From Candidatus Gastranaerophilales bacterium (lineage in GTDB: Bacteria; Cyanobacteriota; Vampirovibrionia; Gastranaerophilales; UBA9971), in assembly GCA_028277195.1 (NCBI GenBank), contig JANQGS010000044.1, positions 1 through 5,078 of the forward strand: 5,078 nt of DNA, read 5' to 3'. The notes beneath the pieces were generated by a model. It searched no databases, was not told where the DNA came from, and saw nothing but the letters and a program-made list of their open reading frames with translations. The translations under genes were made by a program, and so were the position numbers. Shown piece by piece: positions 1 to 5,078 of the stretch. Positions within the stretch are counted from its first letter, which is position 1; the number at the start of each line of letters is the position of its first letter.

Positions 1-517
1 AAATCCCGTTTATTTTTTCCAGACACGCCTTTTTGGTCTTTTTTAAAACATTCCTTGTTCCCGTTAATGTTTTTAAGGAAACCCCTATTACGTATATTTC
101 CTTTTCTTTTTTAATGCAATCAGCCATTTCCTCGTCGAGTTTTTCATTTTTCCTGGTTGTATAAAGGCTCAGGGCGCCTAATTTTATTAAATTCTTAACA
201 TTGGCGCATATTTCAGGTTTTCTTACGGTTTTTTCAAATATTGCGTTTATTTTAAATGCCACCATACCTATAACTACAGCCAGCCCTAAATCTTTCAGCC
301 CCTCAGCCACAATGGGGCTTAACGGAGAAAAAAGCCAGCCGTTTAAATACAAAAGAAAGGCAAGCGTTATCAGTTTATATACGGTTCTATTTTTTTCAAT
401 ATCTATTAAAATATTTTGCAGTTGTGAGTTATCTCTTCCCTCTGTGTTGGTTTTAATGTTCGTTTCAATGTTAGGCAAGGAAAAGAAACCTGTTGAGTTA
501 AACTTTTTTTCCGACAT
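1..517 (-). CDS. Membrane-anchored protein, 5' part only (possible PLD-like effector domain)
   Basis: A reading frame open from an ATG at 517 to the window edge gives 172 residues with no stop, so the C-terminal part lies outside. An AAGGAG stands 10 nt before the ATG (528-533 on the plus strand), which supports this start. Residues 1-47 are polar. Residues about 48-70 and 75-94 are hydrophobic and look like two membrane segments around a short loop. The rest is soluble and lysine-rich. The stretch GALSLYTTR (114-122) followed by a helix and IYVIGVSL (141-148) resembles, from memory, the start of phospholipase-D-like or HKD-type domains found in bacterial stress and defence proteins. No HKD motif is in view, so that reading is inference. 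The gene is transcribed away from fliJ, so it need not be flagellar. That it is a real gene is likely; its function is unknown. Confidence 0.72.
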   Translation of the reverse strand, partial: MSEKKFNSTGFFSLPNIETNIKTNTEGRDNSQLQNILIDIEKNRTVYKLITLAFLLYLNGWLFSPLSPIVAEGLKDLGLAVVIGMVAFKINAIFEKTVRKPEICANVKNLIKLGALSLYTTRKNEKLDEEMADCIKKEKEIYVIGVSLKTLTGTRNVLKKTKKACLEKINGI

Positions 518-545
518 TTCCCGCTCACTCCTTAAAAAATAATAT

Positions 546-574
546 ACTATAAATTTAACTTTTAAATTTATAAA
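546..574 (-). promoter_or_regulatory. Candidate promoter of the leftward membrane-protein gene
   Basis: Reading the minus strand, TTTATA (569-574) and TATAGT (546-551) are separated by 17 nt. The -10 box matches five of six consensus bases and the -35 box four. Transcription would begin about 540, just before the SD of the gene starting at 517. The whole stretch 541-610 is very AT-rich, so a chance match is quite possible. Confidence 0.25.
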
Positions 575-658
575 TAATTAAAGCATAAAATTTTAATTAT
601 TTTTAAAAACCCGGAAATTATTGAAACAATCATTAATATAAAGATTAACCTCATACAC

Positions 659-691
659 CTGGAGGTTATTATGTTCTGTAAAAACCTCCAG
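659..691 (+). promoter_or_regulatory. Inverted repeat enclosing an SD and start codon upstream of fliJ
   Basis: CTGGAGGTT (659-667) and AACCTCCAG (683-691) are perfect 9-nt reverse complements separated by 15 nt. The left arm contains the strong SD GGAGG (661-665), and the loop contains an ATG (671-673) at good spacing. In RNA the stem would hide this SD. No T-run follows on either strand, so this is not a rho-independent terminator. It could be an mRNA hairpin controlling translation of the mini-ORF and perhaps fliJ, or a DNA operator. The repeat is seen directly; the role is inferred. Confidence 0.45.
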
Positions 692-766
692 AATTATTAT
701 GGTGAGCTATGTAAAAATATTGAGGAATTACCGTGCCCTTTGTTTACAGGTTGGAAAAAGTCCTGA
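671..766 (+). CDS. Possible 31-residue leader peptide overlapping the fliJ start
   Basis: This short frame begins with ATG six nt after a near-perfect SD (GGAGG, 661-665). It encodes 31 residues beginning MFCKNLQNYYGE and ending TGWKKS before TGA at 764-766. Its last 34 nt overlap the first codons of fliJ in another frame, so ribosomes translating it would pass through the fliJ SD and GTG start. It contains three cysteines and resembles nothing I recognise. Its SD is stronger than the one used by fliJ. It may be a regulatory leader ORF or a chance frame. Confidence 0.3.
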   Translation: MFCKNLQNYYGELCKNIEELPCPLFTGWKKS

Positions 767-1215
767 AATACAGAATAAAAAAAAGAGATGAACAAATCCA
801 GGAAGTAATAAAAGCCCGAAATGAAGTAGACAGGATACAGTCTGAAATAAATAAAAATAAAGAGCTCATAATTACGCTAAGAAAAAGTTTCCAAACAGCC
901 CACCATACAATGATGGAAAATTACGACACCTACATCAAGCATATTGACGAAATTATAGAAAAACTCGAGGAAGAAAAACAACAGGCAATAATAAAACTGG
1001 AAGAAGAAAGGGAAAAACTCAGGGAACTGGAAAAAAACGTCAATGTAATGGAAAAGCACAAGGAAAAAGCATTTGAGCAGTATAAGGAGGAAGAGAGAAA
1101 AGCGGAGATGAAAAGACTGGATGAAGTCGCAGGACAAAAACATTACGCTAAAATGCTCGATAAACTCGAAGAAGAACTCTCAGAACAGGAAAGGCAAATT
1201 TTAAATGAAAATTGA
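733..1215 (+). CDS. fliJ: Flagellar export chaperone FliJ
   Basis: FliJ is a small cytoplasmic coiled-coil protein of the flagellar type III export apparatus. It links the FliI ATPase ring to FlhA and helps deliver rod, hook and filament subunits. This protein has 160 residues, close to the usual length of about 150. The N-terminus FVYRLEKVLKYR fits the family pattern of an aromatic/basic start followed by LxxVLxYR. Residues about 15-50 and 70-155 are rich in Glu, Lys and Leu in heptad-like spacing, as expected for two long antiparallel helices. The segment MKRLDEVAGQKH (126-137) matches the conserved C-terminal FliJ region. A stop at 721-723 lies in frame upstream, so the GTG at 733 is the first usable start. 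GAGG at 722-725 is its SD. The gene overlaps the next one by 11 nt. The usual partner fliI is not upstream in this window. Confidence 0.85.
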   Translation: MPFVYRLEKVLKYRIKKRDEQIQEVIKARNEVDRIQSEINKNKELIITLRKSFQTAHHTMMENYDTYIKHIDEIIEKLEEEKQQAIIKLEEEREKLRELEKNVNVMEKHKEKAFEQYKEEERKAEMKRLDEVAGQKHYAKMLDKLEEELSEQERQILNEN

Positions 1216-1819
1216 GGATAAAAAAACGGAAAAATTTTTAAACGCGTTGCTAAACCTGCCCAATCTCCGGGTCAGGGCCATAAAGTTTGATACGGAATCA
1301 CCTGATTTCAAATCTGTTCTCTCGGGTATGGCCGGCTCAAAAGTCGTTGACGCTAATTTTGTGCCCTCCAGAGAAATTGACTCCATAACAAAGGAGGATA
1401 TCCAATTTTTTAAACTGTGCTCTGAAAACAGGGAGCTCGCCATAAACAGCATTAACACAAAAGACCGGCAGGTTAATTTTACGCTCGCCCCGGAAGCGGG
1501 GCAACAGGTTTGCTATAAAACAGTAAATTTCTCAAAAGGCCTGTTTAATTTAATCGAGTATTCGTTTAAAACCCAAAAACCCGTGCGGCTGGACTTCCAG
1601 GGCAATTCCTCTGTAATCCTGAAAGTCGGCAACGAAGGCAGGCTGACAGCGGAATTCATATCAAATGACGCGGCCATGGAATACGCCCTGAAAAGCAGTA
1701 TCCCGGCCCTAAAGCACAAACTGGACAGCGAAAATATACCCTACGGGGAAATTTACTACAAAGACGATGAAAAGCAGCAAAATAACAAAAAGAAAAGGAA
1801 TAAAGGAGGCAGAAAATGA
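1205..1819 (+). CDS. Short FliK-like protein (hook-length-control C-terminal domain)
   Basis: A 204-residue protein lying between fliJ and a rod/hook gene, where fliK is found in many flagellar operons. FliK is secreted during hook assembly and switches the export gate from hook to filament subunits. The segment at residues about 124-186 fits the Flg_hook pattern: a strand with VRLDF, then SSVILKV, then GRLTAEFIS, a helix, SIPALKHKLDSENIPYG, and a last short strand. Residues 1-120 are not recognised and lack the long Pro/Gln/Ser-rich ruler typical of FliK, which often exceeds 350 residues. The tail (189-204) is Lys/Arg/Asn-rich. The start ATG overlaps the fliJ end by 11 nt and has AGGAAAGG at 1187-1194. 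The end overlaps the next start in an ATGA. Assignment rests on fold pattern and gene order; a different flagellar protein is possible. Confidence 0.55.
   Translation: MKIEDKKTEKFLNALLNLPNLRVRAIKFDTESPDFKSVLSGMAGSKVVDANFVPSREIDSITKEDIQFFKLCSENRELAINSINTKDRQVNFTLAPEAGQQVCYKTVNFSKGLFNLIEYSFKTQKPVRLDFQGNSSVILKVGNEGRLTAEFISNDAAMEYALKSSIPALKHKLDSENIPYGEIYYKDDEKQQNNKKKRNKGGRK
1802..1809 (+). promoter_or_regulatory. Strong SD inside the end of the FliK-like gene
   Basis: AAAGGAGG lies six nt before the ATG at 1816, within the final codons of the upstream gene. With the ATGA stop/start overlap it fixes the start of the rod/hook gene and suggests translational coupling. It may also explain the Gly-Gly-Arg-Lys ending of the upstream protein. 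Confidence 0.75.
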
Positions 1820-2643
1820 AGGATTCCTTTGTTACGGCAATAAATACCCAGAGAATAACCAAGGAATGGATGGACCAGATAACCGTTAACCTCTCAAATG
1901 TTTACACCCCGGGTTACAGGGAAATTAAATCCACGTTTAAAAATTTCCTGGACGGTGCGGCCCTCGAGGACTTACGGGTAAATACCGGCCAGGGCAAATC
2001 AAGGCCGGGCACGTCTGATGAAAATGTGTTCCTGGAAGGAAAGGGATTTTTTGTTACAAAAACCCCTGATAATAAAATTCTCTACACTCGCCTGGGAGAA
2101 TTTACTTTCAACAAGGAGGGTGTTTACAAAACAAAGGAAGGCTACAATGTCCAGGGCTATATCCTGAATGACAAAGGGGAAATCCAGGCAGGTGTCCCGT
2201 CATATGCAGACCCTAAAATGACAAAAGCCGAGGATAACCTTGCAATGGTTCCGACAACGGATATTAAGCTCTGGATTGACCCGGGCAACGGTAAGTACCT
2301 CGGCAAATACGAGGAATTCAAAATAGAAGGCGACGGTGTGCTTTACGGCAAGGCCAATGAGGGGAAAATAAAAGTGCCTCTATATAAGCTGGCTGTTATG
2401 AATTTTCACAACCCTGCAGCCATGACCCAGGCCAGGCCGGGTTATTTCCTGGAAAATGATGAATCAGGCAAGCCTGTTGTAGGCAGGGGCGAAATAAGAA
2501 GCGGGCTCATAGAAATGGCAAATACCAACATGAAGGCAAACATTACGTTTTTCCAGGAAGCCAAGATGAAAATGGAGATGTCCAATAAAATAATCAAAAC
2601 AAACATGCAGCTTCTTGAAGAGGCATTGAGGCTGTTGCAATAA
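1816..2643 (+). CDS. Flagellar rod/hook protein of the FlgE/FlgF/FlgG family
   Basis: An axial flagellar protein of 275 residues, close to FlgF and FlgG (about 250-260) and much shorter than most FlgE hook proteins. Such proteins are exported through the flagellar type III system and polymerise in the rod or hook. The N-terminal helix carries NLSNVYTPGYRE (25-36), a divergent form of the family motif NxANxxTxGxK. EGKGFFV (74-80) and YTRLGEFTFNKEGVYKT (90-106) match the D1 region shared by FlgE/F/G. The 187-245 stretch, including VPLYKLAVMNFHNP and GEIRSGLIEMANTN, matches the usual C-terminal region ahead of the terminal helix, which ends in LLEEALRLLQ. There is no signal peptide, as expected. 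Which subfamily it belongs to cannot be settled by eye; FlgF or FlgG is favoured by length. Parts of its 3' end are repeated at 3344-3404. Confidence 0.82.
   Translation: MKDSFVTAINTQRITKEWMDQITVNLSNVYTPGYREIKSTFKNFLDGAALEDLRVNTGQGKSRPGTSDENVFLEGKGFFVTKTPDNKILYTRLGEFTFNKEGVYKTKEGYNVQGYILNDKGEIQAGVPSYADPKMTKAEDNLAMVPTTDIKLWIDPGNGKYLGKYEEFKIEGDGVLYGKANEGKIKVPLYKLAVMNFHNPAAMTQARPGYFLENDESGKPVVGRGEIRSGLIEMANTNMKANITFFQEAKMKMEMSNKIIKTNMQLLEEALRLLQ
2412..2455 (+). repeat. Source copy of the 44-nt direct repeat
   Basis: These 44 nt inside the FlgE/F/G-family gene (codons 199-213, including AMTQARPGYF) recur without mismatch at 3344-3387, 932 nt downstream in the same orientation. This is the parent copy because it lies in an intact reading frame. 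Confidence 0.95.
2625..2642 (+). repeat. Source copy of the 18-nt direct repeat at the gene end
   Basis: These 18 nt, ending within the stop codon of the FlgE/F/G-family gene, recur exactly at 3387-3404. The two copies bracket the toxin-antitoxin segment like direct repeats around an insertion. In the downstream copy the sequence is joined directly to the 44-nt repeat. Confidence 0.9.
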
Positions 2644-2676
2644 TATTTTTGTCTGAATTGGGGCAGTTTTTTATCT

Positions 2677-2967
2677 CTACGGATGCGGGGTAATAGTAAG
2701 AATCGTTATTATGTTTTTTCCTGCCCCATAATAAAAGAAAATCCTGTAAGCTCCCGGGGTATTGTTCTGAGCATAAGCTTCATAAATTTTTTTACCATAT
2801 TTTTTTGAATAGCTGGTAAACTCGTGAGTTTGCAGACTTTTGTGTCTCGGGTTATTTTCTAAGTAGGCCAAGGTTTTTCTAACTGCCTTTAAAACTATTT
2901 TATGATTTGGGTTTTCAAGTTTTTTTAATTGTTCCTTTGCTTCCGGGGAGAATTCCAATTTAAACAT
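2677..2967 (-). CDS. RelE/ParE-family type II toxin
   Basis: A 96-residue basic protein with the pattern of the RelE/ParE superfamily: an N-terminal FKLEFSPEAKEQLKKL strand-helix, a second helix (about 22-40), then the core YEAYAQNNTPGAYRIFF (62-78) and a final strand with TILTITPHP. This NNTPGAYRI/TPHP variety is familiar from plasmid and chromosomal TA loci, including cyanobacterial ones. RelE members cut mRNA at the ribosome and ParE members poison gyrase; which applies here cannot be told. The ATG overlaps the TAA of the antitoxin gene by one base (TAATG), implying coupled translation with antitoxin made first. It has no clear SD of its own. It converges on the flagellar operon, with 33 nt between the two stop codons and no visible terminator. 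Confidence 0.82.
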   Translation of the reverse strand: MFKLEFSPEAKEQLKKLENPNHKIVLKAVRKTLAYLENNPRHKSLQTHEFTSYSKKYGKKIYEAYAQNNTPGAYRIFFYYGAGKNIITILTITPHP

Positions 2968-3239
2968 TAATCTTCATCTTCCTCTAAATATTGTGAAAAA
3001 CTTCCCAAATACTTAGCTTCCCCATTTTCAGCCTGCTCTATACCCCTATCTAAAGAGGCTTTAGCCTCCGGATTTTTGTATAACCAGGCTTCACGTGCTG
3101 GTATTTCAATCTGTGGCTCTAAAATAATTCTTCCTTCTTCTTCAGTGATTTTAAAGCCACTTACGTTTTCAGCTAATTTACCGAGGGTAATTCTACCCTT
3201 AGTATCTGGTCTTAATATTTTTTTTGCTGTTGCTGCCAT
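2967..3239 (-). CDS. AbrB/MazE-like antitoxin
   Basis: A 90-residue acidic protein. The N-terminal half (about 7-45), with RPDTKGRITLGKLA, a short ITEEEGRIILEP hairpin and alternating strands, looks like a SpoVT/AbrB swapped-hairpin DNA-binding domain. The C-terminal half (46-90), with IPAREAWLYKNPEA, a helix, and LGSFSQYLEEDED, is the likely toxin-binding tail. Such antitoxins neutralise the toxin and repress their own operon. The start is taken at ATG 3239, giving MAATAKKILRPDTKGR, which fits relatives recalled from this family. A TTG at 3254 would add five residues. Neither has a good SD: a weak GGGG lies nine nt before the ATG. The pair is preceded by a good promoter and is probably an independent, mobile transcription unit. 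Confidence 0.8.
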   Translation of the reverse strand: MAATAKKILRPDTKGRITLGKLAENVSGFKITEEEGRIILEPQIEIPAREAWLYKNPEAKASLDRGIEQAENGEAKYLGSFSQYLEEDED

Positions 3240-3275
3240 AGCCTTAAGCCCCAATCATATCTTAACTTTAATATT

Positions 3276-3303
3276 ATTATAACATATTGTGGGAACAATG
3301 CAA
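3276..3303 (-). promoter_or_regulatory. Promoter of the toxin-antitoxin operon
   Basis: On the minus strand TATAAT (3276-3281) is a perfect -10 box, with TTGCAT (3298-3303) 16 nt upstream as a moderate -35 box. Transcription would begin near 3269, leaving a leader of about 30 nt before the antitoxin ATG. AATAT at 3270-3274 and ATATT at 3284-3288 form an AT-rich inverted repeat over the -10 box. It could be the antitoxin operator, though AT-rich repeats arise easily by chance. Confidence 0.5.
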
Positions 3304-3343
3304 GGGTGGGAATGAGCAAAAGTGGAAGACCTTAACTGGTATT

Positions 3344-3404
3344 CCCTGCAGCCATGACCCAGGCCAGGCCGGGTTATTTCCTGGAAATTGAGGCTGTTGC
3401 AATA
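3344..3404 (+). pseudogene. Rearranged remnant of the FlgE/F/G-family gene 3' end
   Basis: Positions 3344-3387 repeat 2412-2455 without mismatch, and 3387-3404 repeat 2625-2642 without mismatch. They share one A at the join, and the 169 nt that separate them in the intact gene (2456-2624) are missing. Because 169 is not a multiple of three, the second piece is out of frame with the first. No start codon or SD serves it, so it is not expressed as a gene. Sequence before 3344 and after 3404 shows no clear similarity to the parent gene. The perfect identity implies a recent event or strong constraint, or else an assembly error. Confidence 0.85.
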
Positions 3405-3416
3405 GTCCGGAAAATA

Positions 3417-3890
3417 TTAGAGACACCCATCCATTTTTTTTATAATATTAGTCGTAGACCTGCCTTCTAACAGGGGAATAAACTTAACAATACCGCCATG
3501 AGCTTTAATTATCCCGGCCTCTGGCAGGGTATCCTCGGTATAATCCCCACCTTTAACGTGAATATCGGGTTTAATTTGTTCGAGAATACCGGCTGGAGTG
3601 TCCTCTTCAAATACTGCCACATAATCAACAAAATAAAGCCCTGCTAAGACTTCAGCCCTGTCAGGTTCGGGATTTAAGGGCCTTAAAGGGCCTTTTAGCC
3701 TCCTGATAGAATCATCCGAATTCAGGCATACGACCAGTACATCCCCAAGGTTTTTTGCCTGTTTTAAATAGCGCACATGGCCCGCATGCAGTATGTCAAA
3801 GCATCCGTTTGTGGTTACTATTGTTTTATTTTGAGATTTCAGACCTGACAGTATTTTCATGAGGTCTTGTATATTTACAATTTTGTCCAT
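3417..3890 (-). CDS. rfaE2: D-glycero-beta-D-manno-heptose 1-phosphate adenylyltransferase (RfaE2)
   Basis: This cytoplasmic nucleotidyltransferase makes ADP-heptose from heptose-1-phosphate and ATP, supplying heptose for the LPS inner core. The protein of 157 residues is the normal size for the stand-alone enzyme. TTNGCFDILHAGHVRYL (26-42) contains the HxGH nucleotide-binding motif (HAGH, 35-38). LNSDDSIRRLKG, RAEVLAG, VKGGDYTED (112-120) and EGRSTTNII (142-150) are the other hallmarks, the last being the ISTTxII-like end motif. The start is placed at ATG 3890; a TTG at 3938 would add 16 unlike residues. AAGGAG (3913-3918) is 22 nt from the ATG, too far for a normal SD. The kinase domain found fused in enterobacterial HldE is absent. 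The PfkB-family kinase across the divergent gap does not look like RfaE1, so the rest of the pathway must be elsewhere. Confidence 0.9.
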   Translation of the reverse strand: MDKIVNIQDLMKILSGLKSQNKTIVTTNGCFDILHAGHVRYLKQAKNLGDVLVVCLNSDDSIRRLKGPLRPLNPEPDRAEVLAGLYFVDYVAVFEEDTPAGILEQIKPDIHVKGGDYTEDTLPEAGIIKAHGGIVKFIPLLEGRSTTNIIKKMDGCL

Positions 3891-3984
3891 AGTTATTATT
3901 TTAGTATAAAAACTCCTTATGATAGAATAAAAAAACAAAGAATCAATATAAGCCCTGCAGTGATGCTGATTAGGTGGAGAAAAA

Positions 3985-5031
3985 ATGTTTGATGTAATAA
4001 CTATCGGGGGCGCGACAACAGATACTTTTGTCCAGGTCGACAGGGCAAAGATAATGAATATTGAAACCCGTACCTCAAAGGACAGTTATCTTTGTTTTGA
4101 TTACGGTGAAAAGCTGGAAGCGGACAGGCTCGCTTATGATATAGGCGGGGGAGCGGCAAACACTGCCGTAAATTTTTCCAACCTCGGGTTTAATGCCGCA
4201 ATAGTGGTTAAAATAGGAGATGACCTCAATTCCGGGGCGGTTTTAGAGCGCCTTAAAGAGCGCAATATTGATACTTCAATGCTCCTCAGGACAAAAGCGG
4301 ATAAAACGGGCTTTTCTGTTATACTGACCAGCTTTGAAGGAGACAGGACCGTCGTTATGCACAGGGGCGCAAATAATATGATTACTCTCGATGATATAGA
4401 CTGGGAAAAAATTGAGCAGACAAAATGGATATACTTTGCTTCCCTGAGCGGGGCTTCCAATCGAATACTGGATAAAATAGCCTTATTTGCCGAGGAACAC
4501 GGCATAAACATGGCGTTTAACCCGGGCTCAACCCAGATTAAAAGAGGAGTGGAGGATTTAAGAAAAATCCTGGAAACTGCTGAAATACTTATAATGAACC
4601 GCTCAGAGGCTTCTGCCATAACCGGCATATCTAATTACCCGCCGGACTTTCCGGATATTAACGACCCTAATTTAAATGATATGATAACCAGGTTAAAGTG
4701 TTACGGTTCTAAAATAGTTGTTATCACAGAGGGCAAAAGAGGGGTATACGCATATGACGGCAAAACCATATACCATACAAGCCCGTTCCCTGCTAAGGTA
4801 GCCAGCACATTAGGGGCAGGCGACGCTTTTGCCAGCACTTTTGCCGGAAGTATAATGAAATTTGGTTTTAATGAAGTAGAAAAGGCCCTGAAGCACGCTT
4901 CTGTTAATTCTGCTTCGGTTGTATCAATATTCGGAGCCCAGCAGGGTTTGAAAAATTTTGAGGAAATAGAAGAAACCTTAAAACGTAATCCCGATTTCCG
5001 GGTGCAGTGTAAATCATATGGAGTTATTTAG
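3985..5031 (+). CDS. PfkB/ribokinase-family carbohydrate kinase
   Basis: A 348-residue soluble kinase of the PfkB family, which uses ATP to phosphorylate sugars, nucleosides or similar alcohols. It begins FDVITIGGATTDTFV, a typical first strand. GGGAANTAVNFSNLGF (54-69) is the substrate-side glycine motif. TGFSVILTSFEGDRTV (108-123) follows. NRSE (205-208) is the Mg/ATP-associated NxxE motif. STLGAGDAFAS (274-284) is the PfkB signature with the catalytic base Asp280. An insert at about 25-50 between the first strand and the glycine motif may form the lid. The SD AGGTGGAG (3972-3979) lies five nt before the ATG. It lacks the N-terminal features of RfaE1, so it is not obviously the heptose kinase despite the divergent rfaE2. 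The substrate cannot be read from the sequence. Confidence 0.88.
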   Translation: MFDVITIGGATTDTFVQVDRAKIMNIETRTSKDSYLCFDYGEKLEADRLAYDIGGGAANTAVNFSNLGFNAAIVVKIGDDLNSGAVLERLKERNIDTSMLLRTKADKTGFSVILTSFEGDRTVVMHRGANNMITLDDIDWEKIEQTKWIYFASLSGASNRILDKIALFAEEHGINMAFNPGSTQIKRGVEDLRKILETAEILIMNRSEASAITGISNYPPDFPDINDPNLNDMITRLKCYGSKIVVITEGKRGVYAYDGKTIYHTSPFPAKVASTLGAGDAFASTFAGSIMKFGFNEVEKALKHASVNSASVVSIFGAQQGLKNFEEIEETLKRNPDFRVQCKSYGVI

Positions 5032-5078
5032 CTTAATGTAGAAAATCGTCAATAATACCCAGGCATAGTTCATCGGGG

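Noticed and set aside
201..542. Plus-strand open frame of 113 codons
   Set aside because: It lies antisense to the leftward frame with a proper SD and plausible membrane segments; the plus translation is low-quality and has no SD-supported start.
621..642. TTGAAA and TATAAA as a promoter for the flagellar operon
   Set aside because: They are only 10 nt apart, and no sigma-28 or sigma-54 flagellar promoter pattern could be seen in 518-670.
659..691. Inverted repeat as a terminator
   Set aside because: No T-run follows the stem on either strand, and it encloses an SD and ATG.
877..1143. Minus-strand open frame rich in Phe and Leu
   Set aside because: It is the antisense shadow of the Glu/Lys-rich fliJ coiled coil.
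2660..2727. GGGGCAG at 2660-2666 and CTGCCCC at 2721-2727 as a stem or insertion-element end
   Set aside because: The arms are only 7 nt and 54 nt apart, one lies inside the toxin gene, and no matching arm exists at the other boundary of the TA segment.
2643..3343. Transposon or insertion sequence carrying the TA genes
   Set aside because: There is no transposase, and the two ends of the segment are not inverted repeats of each other.
4134..4628. Minus-strand open frame of 164 codons
   Set aside because: It is antisense to the well-supported PfkB kinase and shows no recognisable motif.
5033..5078. Possible C-terminal end of a leftward gene (14 codons before TAA, ending DDFLH)
   Set aside because: So short a frame is open by chance about half the time, and a second frame here is open too; the sequence beyond the window is needed.

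Overview
The window holds the end or a fragment of a flagellar operon, a small type II toxin-antitoxin (TA) module, and two sugar-metabolism genes. The codon use is AT-leaning, Shine-Dalgarno (SD) sites are common, and fliJ starts with GTG. Flagellar rod/hook genes together with an RfaE2-type heptose-1-phosphate adenylyltransferase point to a flagellated bacterium with an LPS-type outer membrane. The antitoxin and toxin resemble, from memory, pairs common in Cyanobacteria and relatives. A non-photosynthetic cyanobacterial relative (Melainabacteria/Vampirovibrionia type) or another candidate phylum is possible, but the lineage is only a guess from family resemblance.

Layout. Positions 1-517 (minus) carry the 5' part of an unfinished gene for a protein with two hydrophobic segments and a soluble region that faintly resembles PLD-like effector domains. 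Positions 518-732 are an AT-rich divergent intergenic region. It contains a 9-bp inverted repeat enclosing a strong SD and the start of a 31-codon mini-ORF that runs into fliJ. Positions 733-2643 (plus) are three overlapping genes: fliJ (export chaperone, coiled coil), a short FliK-like protein with a hook-length-control C-terminal fold, and a FlgE/F/G-family rod/hook protein. The order matches the usual fliJ-fliK-hook gene order, but fliI, flgD and a full-length hook gene are not in view.

Positions 2677-3239 (minus) are an AbrB/MazE-like antitoxin followed by a RelE/ParE-like toxin, with a near-consensus promoter in front. The most unusual structure is at 3344-3404. It is a perfect copy of two pieces of the 3' end of the upstream FlgE/F/G gene (44 nt and 18 nt), joined with 169 nt missing between them. 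The TA module therefore sits between the intact gene end and a scrambled duplicate of that end, a footprint of recent insertion or rearrangement.

Positions 3417-3890 (minus) encode RfaE2, which activates heptose-1-phosphate with ATP for LPS. Divergent from it, 3985-5031 (plus) encodes a PfkB/ribokinase-family sugar kinase of unknown substrate. The last 47 bases hold nothing that can be supported.
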